Assembly (NCBI GenBank): GCA_934654475.1 | Contig: CAKUFZ010000002.1 | Span: 79,392 to 143,391 of the forward strand | Length of the DNA stretch: 64,000 nucleotides | Direction: 5' to 3' | DNA from: an uncultured Coriobacteriales bacterium | GTDB lineage: Bacteria > Actinomycetota > Coriobacteriia > Coriobacteriales > UMGS124 | In this document: positions 16,881-24,946 of the stretch, piece by piece | How the letters are laid out: each line of letters starts with the position of its first letter | How positions within the stretch are numbered: position 1 is the first letter of the stretch | The notes under the pieces: generated by a model | Seen by the model: the letters and a program-made list of their open reading frames with translations, nothing else | What the model was told of the DNA's origin: nothing | Database searches by the model: none | Position numbers and translations under genes: made by a program

Positions 16881-18518
16881 TTATGCGTGGTTCTCACGGT
16901 CAACGAGCTGTTCGGCGCCATAGCGCTGGCGCAGCAGGGGCTTTTCAATCTTGCCCGTGGGGTTGCGCGGCACGTCGGCGAAAATAATCTTGCGCGGGCG
17001 CTTGTAACGGGGCAGGTCGAGGCAGTAGTCGTTGATGTCCTCGACGGTGGTGTCGGCATACTCGGGCTTGAGCTCGATGATGGCGGCGCAGATCTCGCCC
17101 AAGCGATCGTCGGGAAGGCCGATGACCGCGACGTCCTTCACTGCAGGGTTGGCCGAGAGGAAGTCCTCAATCTGCACGGGGTAGATGTTCTCGCCACCCG
17201 AGATGACAACGTCCTTCTTGCGGTCGACAAGCCAGTAGAAGCCGTCCTCGTCCTGACGCGCCATGTCACCGGTGAGCAGCCAGCCGTTCTGCAGCGACTC
17301 GGCAGTGGCCTTGGGGTTGTTGTAATAGCAGGTCATGACACCCGGGCCCTTGACGCACAGCTCGCCGACCTCGCCCTTTGCCACCGGCTCGCCGTGCGAG
17401 TCGATGATCTTGACGTCCCAGTTGTAGCCGGGCACACCGATGGCGCCCACATGGTCGATGTTCTCCACGCCCAGGTGCACACAGCCCGGGCCCGTGGACT
17501 CGGACAGGCCGTAGTTGGTGTCGTACTGATGATGCGGGAAGATTGACTTCCACTTCTTGATGAGGCTCTTGGGAACCGGCTGGGCACCGATGTGCATGAG
17601 GCGCCACTGGTCAAGCTTGTAATCCTCAAGCTTGATAGTGCCCTCTTCGATAGCAAGGAGGATGTCCTGGGCCCACGGCACAAGAAGCCACACGATGGTG
17701 CACCGCTCCGAGCTGATGGCGTCGAAAATGGCCTTGGGGGTCACGCCGCGCAGAAGCACGCCCTTGCCACCGCAGATGAGGCTGCCCAGCCAGTGCATGG
17801 CGGCACCGGTGTGGTAGAGCGGCGGGATGCACAGGAACACGTCGTCGTGGGTCTGCCCGTGATGCTTCTGCTCCATCTGCGCAGCCTGCGTAAGACTCTC
17901 ATGGTTGTGCAGGATGGCCTTGGGGAAGCCCGTGGTGCCGCTCGAGAAGTAGATGGCAGCGTCCTCGTACTCGGTGACAGGCACAAAGGGGTCGGAGCTG
18001 GGCATGTTGGCAGCAAGCTCGTTGTAGCTCTCGGCAAAGGTGGGGCAGTCGCTGCCGACGTAAAAGAGCAGGCGGTTCTTGGAGACGCGCGGCTCAATCT
18101 GCTCGATGCGGCCGGTGAACTGCGGGCCGAAGACAAGGATGTCGACGTCAGCCAGGTCGACGCAGTACTCAATCTCCTCGGCGGTGTAGCGGAAGTTGAG
18201 CGGGACCACCGTTGCGCCGCTCTTGAGCACACCAAAGAAGATGGGCAGGTACTCGAGGCAGTTCATAAGAAGGATTGCGACCTTGTCGCCCTTCTTCACG
18301 CCACGACTCAGAAGCAGGTTGGCAAAGCGATTTGCCTTCTCGTCGAAGACACTCCAGGTAATCTGCCTGCGGTACGGCTGCATGCAGGTGCTTTGGACGA
18401 GGCTGTAGTCGCGCCACGTCGCGTGGTCGAGCTCCTGAATCTCAGGGTTGATCTCGACAAGGGCGACCTCGTCTGCATAGTCATGGGCGTTGCGCCGCAG
18501 GAAGTCGGTAATCGGCAT
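16881..18518 (-). CDS. AMP-dependent acyl-CoA synthetase/ligase
   Basis: Activates a carboxylic acid to an acyl-AMP and then a CoA thioester (ANL superfamily). In 545 residues it shows the AMP-binding motif IYFSSGTTGFPKA (about 189-201), the GLSEST adenine-binding segment, the GDMARQDEDGFYWLVDRKKD hinge region and a C-terminal lysine in PRNPTGKIEK that is catalytic for adenylation in the family. The substrate cannot be read from sequence; similarity in layout is to medium/long-chain and crotonobetaine-type ligases. I chose the ATG at 18518 (GTGAGG 6 bases upstream) over the GTG at 18530. It is followed by the DUF1292 gene. A TACAAT -10-like box lies at 18557-18562 inside a GTAAT-N7-ATTAC inverted repeat. 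Confidence 0.9.
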   Translation of the reverse strand: MPITDFLRRNAHDYADEVALVEINPEIQELDHATWRDYSLVQSTCMQPYRRQITWSVFDEKANRFANLLLSRGVKKGDKVAILLMNCLEYLPIFFGVLKSGATVVPLNFRYTAEEIEYCVDLADVDILVFGPQFTGRIEQIEPRVSKNRLLFYVGSDCPTFAESYNELAANMPSSDPFVPVTEYEDAAIYFSSGTTGFPKAILHNHESLTQAAQMEQKHHGQTHDDVFLCIPPLYHTGAAMHWLGSLICGGKGVLLRGVTPKAIFDAISSERCTIVWLLVPWAQDILLAIEEGTIKLEDYKLDQWRLMHIGAQPVPKSLIKKWKSIFPHHQYDTNYGLSESTGPGCVHLGVENIDHVGAIGVPGYNWDVKIIDSHGEPVAKGEVGELCVKGPGVMTCYYNNPKATAESLQNGWLLTGDMARQDEDGFYWLVDRKKDVVISGGENIYPVQIEDFLSANPAVKDVAVIGLPDDRLGEICAAIIELKPEYADTTVEDINDYCLDLPRYKRPRKIIFADVPRNPTGKIEKPLLRQRYGAEQLVDRENHA

Positions 18519-18572
18519 TGCGAACCTCACATAATTGAAGGGACTCGTTGTGCGTAATTGTACACATTACAT

Positions 18573-18604
18573 AACGAAAGGAGCCGCCCAATCTGGACGG
18601 CTCC
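18573..18604 (-). terminator. terminator of ilvE
   Basis: An 11-bp stem with one mismatch (arms 18580-18590 and 18594-18604) followed by TTTCGTT in the minus-strand transcript. It begins 26 bases after the ilvE stop. Confidence 0.75.
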
Positions 18605-18629
18605 GCAACGTGCTGAGAAAAAGGTGCGA

Positions 18630-19676
18630 CTAGCAGACCACGCAGACCCAACCCTCGGGCCCCTCGATGTCGCAGGCCTGAATGCCGGCGAGCTCGGCGC
18701 GGAGTTTCTTGAGCACAGGGCCGCAGCCGTCCTGCGAAGCGGGGAACTCGATGTCGCCCTCATGGCTGTGAACGCGAGCCACGGGCGAAATGACGGCAGC
18801 GGTGCCGCACATGCCGCACTCGACGAAGTCGCCGGCCTGCAGCTCGGAAAACTTGACGGGGCGCTCGATGACGTTGAGGCCCATGACGTCGCGACCCAGG
18901 GCCACAAGCGAGCGGCGCGTGATGGAAGGCAGGATGGAATCGGAGTGCGACTGGGGAACGACGAGGTTGCCCTCACGGTCGACAAGCAGGATGTTGGCGC
19001 CGCCGGTCTCCTCGACATAGGTGCGCGAGGCGGGGTCGAGGTAAAGGTTCTCGGCATAGCCCTCGGCATGGGCCTTCTCATGCGGATAGAGGCTCATGGC
19101 GTAGTTGAGGCCGGCCTTGATGTTGCCGGTGCCGTGAGGCGCAGCGCGGTCGTAGTCGGAGACGGTGATGGCAACGGAAGTGTCGCCACCCTTGAAGTAG
19201 GGGCCCACGGGGGTCACGAGGATACGGAACTGGTACTCGGTGGCAGGCTTGACGCCGATGACCTCACCGGAAGCGATCATGAAGGGACGCACGTACAGCG
19301 TGGCGCCCGAACCGTACGGCGGGACCCAGGCGGCGTTGGCGGCCACGACCTGCTTGACGGCCTCCACGAACTTGTCCTCGGGGAAGGCGGGCATGCAGAG
19401 GCGCTCAGCGGAGTCGTGCATACGCTTGGCGTTCATGTCGGGGCGGAAGCAGACGATGCGGCCGTCCTTGGTGGTATAGGCCTTGAGGCCCTCGAAGACT
19501 TCCTGGCAGTAATGGAAGATGCCCGCGCACTCGCTCAGCGTGATGGAGTGGTCGCGCGTGAGGCCACCCTCCTCCCACTGGCCGTCCTTGTAGTTGCAGA
19601 CGTAGCTGTAGTCGGTGGGCATATAGGCAAAGGACAGGTTTGCCCAGTCCAGGTCCTTCTTCTCGATTTCGATCAT
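18630..19676 (-). CDS. ilvE: branched-chain amino-acid aminotransferase
   Basis: Transfers the amino group between glutamate and the 2-oxo acids of leucine, isoleucine and valine, with PLP as cofactor. The 348-residue protein is a class IV (fold type IV) aminotransferase of the IlvE/BCAT type: FHYCQEVFEGLKAY near the start, RPFMIASG, GNIKAGLNYA with the PLP lysine, and EETGGANI. Length fits BCAT II proteins. The ATG at 19676 is set by AGGAG 7 bases upstream; the longer frame from 19730 is not supported. It appears monocistronic: a hairpin stands upstream (19761-19793) and a terminator follows. Confidence 0.94.
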   Translation of the reverse strand: MIEIEKKDLDWANLSFAYMPTDYSYVCNYKDGQWEEGGLTRDHSITLSECAGIFHYCQEVFEGLKAYTTKDGRIVCFRPDMNAKRMHDSAERLCMPAFPEDKFVEAVKQVVAANAAWVPPYGSGATLYVRPFMIASGEVIGVKPATEYQFRILVTPVGPYFKGGDTSVAITVSDYDRAAPHGTGNIKAGLNYAMSLYPHEKAHAEGYAENLYLDPASRTYVEETGGANILLVDREGNLVVPQSHSDSILPSITRRSLVALGRDVMGLNVIERPVKFSELQAGDFVECGMCGTAAVISPVARVHSHEGDIEFPASQDGCGPVLKKLRAELAGIQACDIEGPEGWVCVVC

Positions 19677-19760
19677 GAAAGAACTCCTCTTCGTGTAACT
19701 GCCGCACCCGGCAAGAAGTCGTGCGCGCACCGTTGGTGATGGGACATCATAGACCTATAT

Positions 19761-19793
19761 GCGTACGGCGACCGCAAAACGGCCGCCGTACGC
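19761..19793 (-). terminator. hairpin between pyrE and ilvE
   Basis: A 10-bp perfect stem extended by two more pairs across an A-C mismatch (arms 19761-19773 and 19781-19793, 7-base loop). It lies 145 bases after the pyrE stop and 85 before ilvE. No T run follows (ATATAGG), so it could instead be part of the ilvE leader. Confidence 0.5.
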
Positions 19794-19937
19794 GGGGATT
19801 TAACAATACATGCCGCTAAGCGACAAAATCATGCCGCTGCGCGGGCACAGCCTCGCCCTGCCGAGCCCAGCCAATTGCCTGCAACGTGCCCAAGAGGGTC
19901 ACGCGACACGCAGGGCCCAAGCGACGGCAAGGAGGTC

Positions 19938-20573
19938 TTACGCCATCCAGGACTCGTCGGAGGGGTTGGCGCGGAAGGCAAGCAGGCGTTCCTCATCCTC
20001 GGGCTTGATGTAGCCCTCGGCCACGGCAACCTTCACGAGCGTGTCGAAATCGCACAGAGACACATTCTTGACGTTGGCCTCAGCAAGGCGGTCAAGGCCC
20101 TTCTGCATGCCGTAGGTGAAGATGGAGGCGACACCGAGAACGTCGGCTCCGGCGGCACGCAGCGGCTCGACGCAATCGAGCACGGAGCCGGCGGTAGAGA
20201 TGAGGTCCTCGATCACGACGACCTTCGTGCCGGGCTCACAGCGACCCTCGATCTGGTTCTTGCGGCCGTGGTCCTTGGCGGAGCCGCGCACATAGCCCAT
20301 GGGAAGCTCAAGCTTGTAGGCGGCGATGGCGGCATGGGCGATACCGGCGGTGGAGGTGCCCATGAGCGCCTGGGCCTCGGGATAGACGGAGCGCACCGTC
20401 TCGGCCAGGCCCTCCTCGATCGCCTCGCGGGCCTCAGGGAAAGAGAGCGTCAGGCGGTTGTCGCAATAGATGGGGCTCTTGATGCCCGAAGCCCACGTGA
20501 ACGGCTCGTCGGGACGAAGGAAAACGGCCTTGATACCCAGCAGGTGCTTTGCGATGGCAACCTTATCGACCAT
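19938..20573 (-). CDS. pyrE: orotate phosphoribosyltransferase
   Basis: Joins orotate and PRPP to give orotidine 5'-monophosphate in pyrimidine synthesis. The 211-residue cytosolic enzyme has the PRPP-binding motif VVVIEDLISTAGS, the flexible loop region YVRGSAKDHGRKNQIEG and the N-terminal GIKSPIYCDNR substrate loop. The ATG at 20573 has GGAGAGC 1-7 bases upstream. It lies just after the aromatic operon but is separated from aroQ by a terminator (20641-20667); a TACAAT -10-like box at 20627-20632 would serve it. It is the only pyr gene in the window. Confidence 0.95.
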   Translation of the reverse strand: MVDKVAIAKHLLGIKAVFLRPDEPFTWASGIKSPIYCDNRLTLSFPEAREAIEEGLAETVRSVYPEAQALMGTSTAGIAHAAIAAYKLELPMGYVRGSAKDHGRKNQIEGRCEPGTKVVVIEDLISTAGSVLDCVEPLRAAGADVLGVASIFTYGMQKGLDRLAEANVKNVSLCDFDTLVKVAVAEGYIKPEDEERLLAFRANPSDESWMA

Positions 20574-20635
20574 GTCATGCTCTCCAATCGAACGTGCGCC
20601 CGAGGCGCAGGGCAGATGTGGCTCCTATTGTAAAC

Positions 20636-20667
20636 GAAGAGCGCCCGTTGCACGACACAACGGGCGC
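20636..20667 (-). terminator. terminator of the aromatic operon (after aroQ)
   Basis: A 10-bp perfect GC-rich stem (arms 20641-20650 and 20658-20667, 7-base loop) followed by TCTTCGTTT in the minus-strand transcript, about 60 bases after the aroQ stop. Confidence 0.7.
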
Positions 20668-20727
20668 CCACGATACCAACAACGAACAAAGGCGAGAAAA
20701 GGGCCGCCGGCCTTCCCGGGGACGGGC

Positions 20728-21177
20728 CTATTCGGCCGTGTCGGCGCGCAGCTTGTCGGCAAGCAGGGACAAGGCATGGCGGTATCCTTCGATGCCCTCG
20801 CCGGCCACCGTGGCAAAACAGGCCTGGCGCACGAAGGAGACCTGGCGGAAGTCTTCGCGCGAGGCCACGTCGGAGATGTGGACCTCCACGCACGGAAGGC
20901 TCACGGCCTTGAGCGCGTCAAGGATGGCGACGCTCGTGTGCGTGTAGGCCGCAGGGTTCATGACGATGCCGTCGTAGACGCCCAAGGCCTGCTGGATGGC
21001 GTCGACGATGGCGCCCTCGTGATTGGACTGGAAGTGGTCGCATGCCTCAAACCCCAGCTCACGGCCGGCAGACTCGATGAGGACGCACAGGGCGGCGTAG
21101 TTCTGGCTGCCGTAGATTGCAGGCTCGCGAATGCCGAGCATGTTGATGTTGGGACCGTCGATAACGAGTACTTTCAT
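20728..21177 (-). CDS. aroQ: 3-dehydroquinate dehydratase, type II
   Basis: Dehydrates 3-dehydroquinate to 3-dehydroshikimate, the third shikimate step. At 149 residues it has the usual size for the type II dodecamer, with DGPNINMLGIREPAIYG at the N-terminus (catalytic tyrosine in IYG), the QSNHEGAIVD stretch, NPAAYTHTS and EVHISDVASRE with the catalytic histidine. The first position of the usual NGPN motif is D here. Last gene of the aromatic operon, 22 bases after aroE-aroK and followed by a terminator. Confidence 0.95.
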   Translation of the reverse strand: MKVLVIDGPNINMLGIREPAIYGSQNYAALCVLIESAGRELGFEACDHFQSNHEGAIVDAIQQALGVYDGIVMNPAAYTHTSVAILDALKAVSLPCVEVHISDVASREDFRQVSFVRQACFATVAGEGIEGYRHALSLLADKLRADTAE

Positions 21178-21199
21178 GAGAAACTCCTGGTATATGGCG

Positions 21200-22576
21200 C
21201 TAGATGCGCTTCACAAGCCTGCAGATGCGACGCGCGGTGCCAAGCGGAGAGCCGCCGGAGGGAGCGACCTCGATGTCGGCCCACGCATGGTACAGGTCGG
21301 CTCGCTCGGCGCGCAGGCGCTCGAGGCCCTTGGCCTGGCTGAGCGGGCGCCCCTCCACGGCGAGGTCATCGGACGGGTCGTCGACAAGACCGCGCGTAAG
21401 AAGCACCACCGGGCCGTTTTGCTTGAGGAAGAACCTGTTCTCAGGACGTGTGACGACACCGCCGCCCGTGGCGACCACGCGGCCCGAACGAGACGTTGCC
21501 TGCGCGACGCAGCGCGTCTCAATGGCGCGGAAGCCCTCCTCTCCCAGCTCATCGAAGATCTGCGGGATGGGCTTACCGGCCTCTACCTGCACCATTTCGT
21601 CGGTGTCGACAAACTCAAAGCCGAGCATCTCGGCCAAAAGCATGCCCGTGCGCGTCTTGCCCGAGCCCGGCATGCCAATAAGGCTCACGACGCCCAGCTC
21701 GGCGCGCATCTGCGCAAGGACGTCTTCCTCGATGTCGTCGGGGCGCTCGGCGCCCAAGAAGAGGTCGCTCGAACGCTTGGCCTGGGCCACAAGCATGGAA
21801 AGGCCACCCGCGCACGCTAGGCCGCGGACGCGGCCCTCCTGGACGAGGCGGGTCCTCAGCGGGTTGTAAATGAGGTCGCACACATAGCGCAGCGCCGGGA
21901 AGCGGTCGAGGTCGACGAGCGTGTCGTCGTCGGCGTGGGGATACATGCCGACCGGGGTCGCGTTGACGATGAGGACAACCTCGTCGCGCAAGGCGTCAGC
22001 CTGGGCAATCTGAGAGGGACTGGCGGCAGCGGCGTCTCCGGCGAGAGCCGCAAAGGTCAGCTCGCCTTTGCGAGAGGCGCTCACCACAAGGGAGGCACCC
22101 CGGTCGGCGAGCACGGCGCGAACCGTCGCGGCCGCCCCGCCGTCGCCCAGAACAAGGCAGACCTGCCCGGCAACGTTGGCGTGGATGAGGTCGAGCTGGC
22201 GAGAAAACCCGTGATAGTCGGTATTGTCAGCAAACAGCGTGCCGTCTTCGCGCACGACAAGGGTGTTGGCGTTGCCAAGCCTCTCGACAGCCTTAGAACA
22301 TACGTCTGCCGCACGGGCGGCGTCGCACTTGTATGGAATCGTCACGTTGAGGCCGCGGTAGCGACGCGCGGCGAAAAACGCCCCCACCTCGTCGCGCGGC
22401 ACCTCCACGCGCTCATAGGGCACAGACCCCAAAAGGCCGTGGATACGCGGGGAGTGGCTGTGACCGAGCCGCTCCCCCACCAGGCCGAACGTGAGGTCCG
22501 CAGAACCCGCAAGCACACGGCGAAAAAGCGGTTCGGCTGAGGCGGCACCTGTGGGGGCCGTATCGGGTGCGGTCAT
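21200..22576 (-). CDS. aroE-aroK: shikimate dehydrogenase - shikimate kinase fusion
   Basis: A 458-residue bifunctional enzyme for two consecutive shikimate steps. Residues about 25-285 are AroE: substrate site GHSHSPRIHG, NVTIPYK with the catalytic lysine (83), ADNTDYHGF with the partner aspartate (120), and the NADP loop GDGGAAAT. Residues about 296-458 are AroK: Walker A GMPGSGKT (301-308), DTDEM, ATGGGVVT and GRPLSQ. The linker is short. The dehydrogenase acts just before the kinase in the pathway, so the fusion pairs neighbours. The ATG at 22576 lies 2 bases after the pheA stop with GGAG upstream; the longer frame from 22642 merely overlaps pheA. Confidence 0.94.
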   Translation of the reverse strand: MTAPDTAPTGAASAEPLFRRVLAGSADLTFGLVGERLGHSHSPRIHGLLGSVPYERVEVPRDEVGAFFAARRYRGLNVTIPYKCDAARAADVCSKAVERLGNANTLVVREDGTLFADNTDYHGFSRQLDLIHANVAGQVCLVLGDGGAAATVRAVLADRGASLVVSASRKGELTFAALAGDAAAASPSQIAQADALRDEVVLIVNATPVGMYPHADDDTLVDLDRFPALRYVCDLIYNPLRTRLVQEGRVRGLACAGGLSMLVAQAKRSSDLFLGAERPDDIEEDVLAQMRAELGVVSLIGMPGSGKTRTGMLLAEMLGFEFVDTDEMVQVEAGKPIPQIFDELGEEGFRAIETRCVAQATSRSGRVVATGGGVVTRPENRFFLKQNGPVVLLTRGLVDDPSDDLAVEGRPLSQAKGLERLRAERADLYHAWADIEVAPSGGSPLGTARRICRLVKRI

Positions 22577-22578
22577 CG

Positions 22579-23757
22579 TTACACCAGCTCCGAATAGGTG
22601 CCGAGATACTTGAAGTCGTCGCAGAAATCCTCGAGCTCGCACACGAGGCTTGCGAACTCGGGAGAGTACACCGAGGCATCCAGGTCGAAATAGAACATGA
22701 ACTCGAAGTCCTGCCCCAGGATGGGTCGGCTCTGGAGCTTCGTGAGGTTGATGTCAAGCGCATAGAAGCGGGCAAGCACCTTGTAAAGCGCGCCGGGCTC
22801 GTGGGGCGCCACCATCATGAGCGACGTGCGGTCGGCACCGGGAAAGACCTGGAGGTCCTTCGTGATGCAGGCGAAGCGCGTATAGTTGTTGTCCGAGTCG
22901 TTCACCTGGCGCGCAAGCACGGACAAGCCGTAGAGCGCGGCGCAGGCGCGGCTCGAAAGCGCCGCCACGTCGGTGCGGCCCGACTCGGCAACCATGCGGG
23001 CGGCCTCGGCAGTGTTCGTGACGGGAGTCACCTTGACGTGGGGCATCCCCTCTAGATAGCGGGCGCACTGGTTGATGGCCTGCTGGTGGCTGTAGATCTC
23101 GGTGATGCCCTCAAGCGTGGCGCCCTCGTTGGCCAGCACGTTGTGGTCGACCTTGAGACGGTAGGTCCTCACAATGTGGAAGTCATGCTCCATCATGAGG
23201 TCGTACACGGCGTTGACGGTGCCGGCCGAGGAATTCTCGATGGGAAGCACGCCGTACTCGCACGTGCCCGACTCAACGGCCTGGAACACACCCTCGAAGT
23301 TGCGGTAGAACGTGATGTTGGGACGCTTGAATATCTTTTCGGCGGCAAGCTGGGAGTATGCGCCGTCGACGCCCTGGCATGCCACGCTCGCAAACTGCGG
23401 GAAAAGCTTAGGCGTCGTCTCAAGAGCCTGCTCGATGCGCTCGCGCAGAGGGCTCGTGGGACGCATGCGATGCTCCTGATAAGCGCTCGACACCTCCATG
23501 AGCAGGGAGAACAGCACCGTGGCGTAGCTTTTGAACTCGGGTGAGGCCTGGTCGGCAATGGCGGAGAGAATCTGACGCTCACGGCGCGGGTCGGTGACGC
23601 GCAGGCCCAGCGAGCGCTTGACGTCGCCGATGCGCGAGGCGATGTCCATGCGGCGCTCAAATGCCTCGAGAATCTGCTTGTTGCAGGCGTCCATCTCAAG
23701 GCGCAGGGCATTGATGTCAGGCTGGTCGATGGTGTTCGTTGGCAACGTTGAATCCAA
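22579..23757 (-). CDS. pheA: chorismate mutase - prephenate dehydratase (P-protein)
   Basis: Converts chorismate to prephenate and then phenylpyruvate, the route to phenylalanine. The 392 residues comprise an AroQ-class helical chorismate mutase (about 15-100: INALRLEMDACNKQILEAF then RIGDVKRSLG), a prephenate dehydratase domain (about 115-290, with the family YTRFACI segment) and a C-terminal ACT domain (about 305-390) that normally binds phenylalanine for feedback control. The start is uncertain: the frame opens with TTG at 23757 with no clear ribosome site, yet the next ATG would cut into the mutase helix. It begins 29 bases after the aroC stop. Confidence 0.92.
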   Translation of the reverse strand: MDSTLPTNTIDQPDINALRLEMDACNKQILEAFERRMDIASRIGDVKRSLGLRVTDPRRERQILSAIADQASPEFKSYATVLFSLLMEVSSAYQEHRMRPTSPLRERIEQALETTPKLFPQFASVACQGVDGAYSQLAAEKIFKRPNITFYRNFEGVFQAVESGTCEYGVLPIENSSAGTVNAVYDLMMEHDFHIVRTYRLKVDHNVLANEGATLEGITEIYSHQQAINQCARYLEGMPHVKVTPVTNTAEAARMVAESGRTDVAALSSRACAALYGLSVLARQVNDSDNNYTRFACITKDLQVFPGADRTSLMMVAPHEPGALYKVLARFYALDINLTKLQSRPILGQDFEFMFYFDLDASVYSPEFASLVCELEDFCDDFKYLGTYSELV

Positions 23758-23786
23758 TCAAACGAAAGTGACGAGAAGATGCGCGG

Positions 23787-24944
23787 CTAACCGAAAAGGG
23801 TGCGGGTCCGCTCGAGGACCTGGGGGTCTACGGCCGAGTCGCTCACGGGTCCGAGGACCCCGTCCGAGGCAAGGCAGTCGATGACCGCCAAAGCCATGGC
23901 CGCCTCGACGACGGGCACGGCGCGCACGACAACGCACGGGTCGTGACGGCCAGGAACGCTCAGACGGGCCTGGCAACCCTCGACGATGTCAATCGTGGAC
24001 TGCTCTTCGGCAATGGAGGGTGTGGGTTTGAAGGCCGCGCGCACGATGACGGGCATGCCCGTGGAGATACCGCCCAGGATGCCGCCGGCGTTGTTCGTGC
24101 GGCACGTGGCATGACCCGCCTCGTCGAGCACGATGGGGTCGTTGTTCTGGGAACCGTACATGTCGGCGGCTGCAAAGCCCGCCCCGAACTCGACGCCCTT
24201 CACGGCGGGGATGCCGAAGAGCAGCTTGGCAACCACGTTCTCGATGCCGTCAAACATGGGGGCTCCCACACCTGCGGGGAGGCCGACGCAGGCACATTCG
24301 ACAACGCCGCCCACCGAGTCCCGCGCGGCCCGGGCACCGCCGATGGCGGCCTGCATGGCAAGCCCCGCCTCGTCGTCGAGCACGGGGAAAACCTTGCCCA
24401 CAAGGGCGGCGAACTGGTCGGAACCGCAGCAGACGGAATCGAAAGGCACGTCCTGAATGCCGGCGATGGAGCGAATGTGGGCAGCGACGCGAACGCCTCG
24501 ACGAGCGAGAATCTGCAGAGCGACGCCACCGGCCGCACACAGGCAGGCCGTGAGACGCCCGGAAAAGTGGCCGCCGCCCGCCACGTCCTGCTGCCCGTGC
24601 CAGCGCGCCTGGGCCGTGAGGTCGGCGTGGCCCGGTCGGGGGTTGCGCGCGATTTGGGCATAGTCAGAAGAGCGCGTGTTGGTGTTCTCGATGACCATGG
24701 CAAGCGGCGCGCCACACGTGCGACCCTCGGGGTTGAGGCCGCTCAGCACAGAGGGCGCGTCGGCCTCCTTGCGCGGGGTCGACCAGGCGTTCTTGCCGGG
24801 AGCGCGTCGCGCCATGAAAGACGCGAGCTCTTCGAGGTCGACGGCCTCACCGGCCGGCAGGCCGTCGACGACGACGCCGATGGCCGGCGAATGCGACTGG
24901 CCAAAAACCTGTACTTTGACGCTTGATCCAAAAGACGAGGACAT
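23787..24944 (-). CDS. aroC: chorismate synthase
   Basis: Converts EPSP to chorismate using reduced FMN, the last step of the shikimate pathway. The 385-residue protein starts with the FGSSVKVQVFGQSHSPAIG signature, has RPGHAD, the HFSGRLTACL segment and a C-terminal GRHDPCVVVRAVPVVEA segment. Many chorismate synthases read GESHG at the FMN-side motif; here it is GQSHS, a variant worth noting. ATG at 24944 with GGGAGGA upstream; only 2 bases separate it from the aroB-aroA stop, so translation is probably coupled. Confidence 0.95.
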   Translation of the reverse strand: MSSSFGSSVKVQVFGQSHSPAIGVVVDGLPAGEAVDLEELASFMARRAPGKNAWSTPRKEADAPSVLSGLNPEGRTCGAPLAMVIENTNTRSSDYAQIARNPRPGHADLTAQARWHGQQDVAGGGHFSGRLTACLCAAGGVALQILARRGVRVAAHIRSIAGIQDVPFDSVCCGSDQFAALVGKVFPVLDDEAGLAMQAAIGGARAARDSVGGVVECACVGLPAGVGAPMFDGIENVVAKLLFGIPAVKGVEFGAGFAAADMYGSQNNDPIVLDEAGHATCRTNNAGGILGGISTGMPVIVRAAFKPTPSIAEEQSTIDIVEGCQARLSVPGRHDPCVVVRAVPVVEAAMALAVIDCLASDGVLGPVSDSAVDPQVLERTRTLFG

Positions 24945-24946
24945 GC

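Noticed and set aside
20574..21342. Plus-strand frames over aroQ and the pyrE upstream region
   Set aside because: They shadow aroQ and cross a terminator hairpin; translations are arginine-rich and without motifs.
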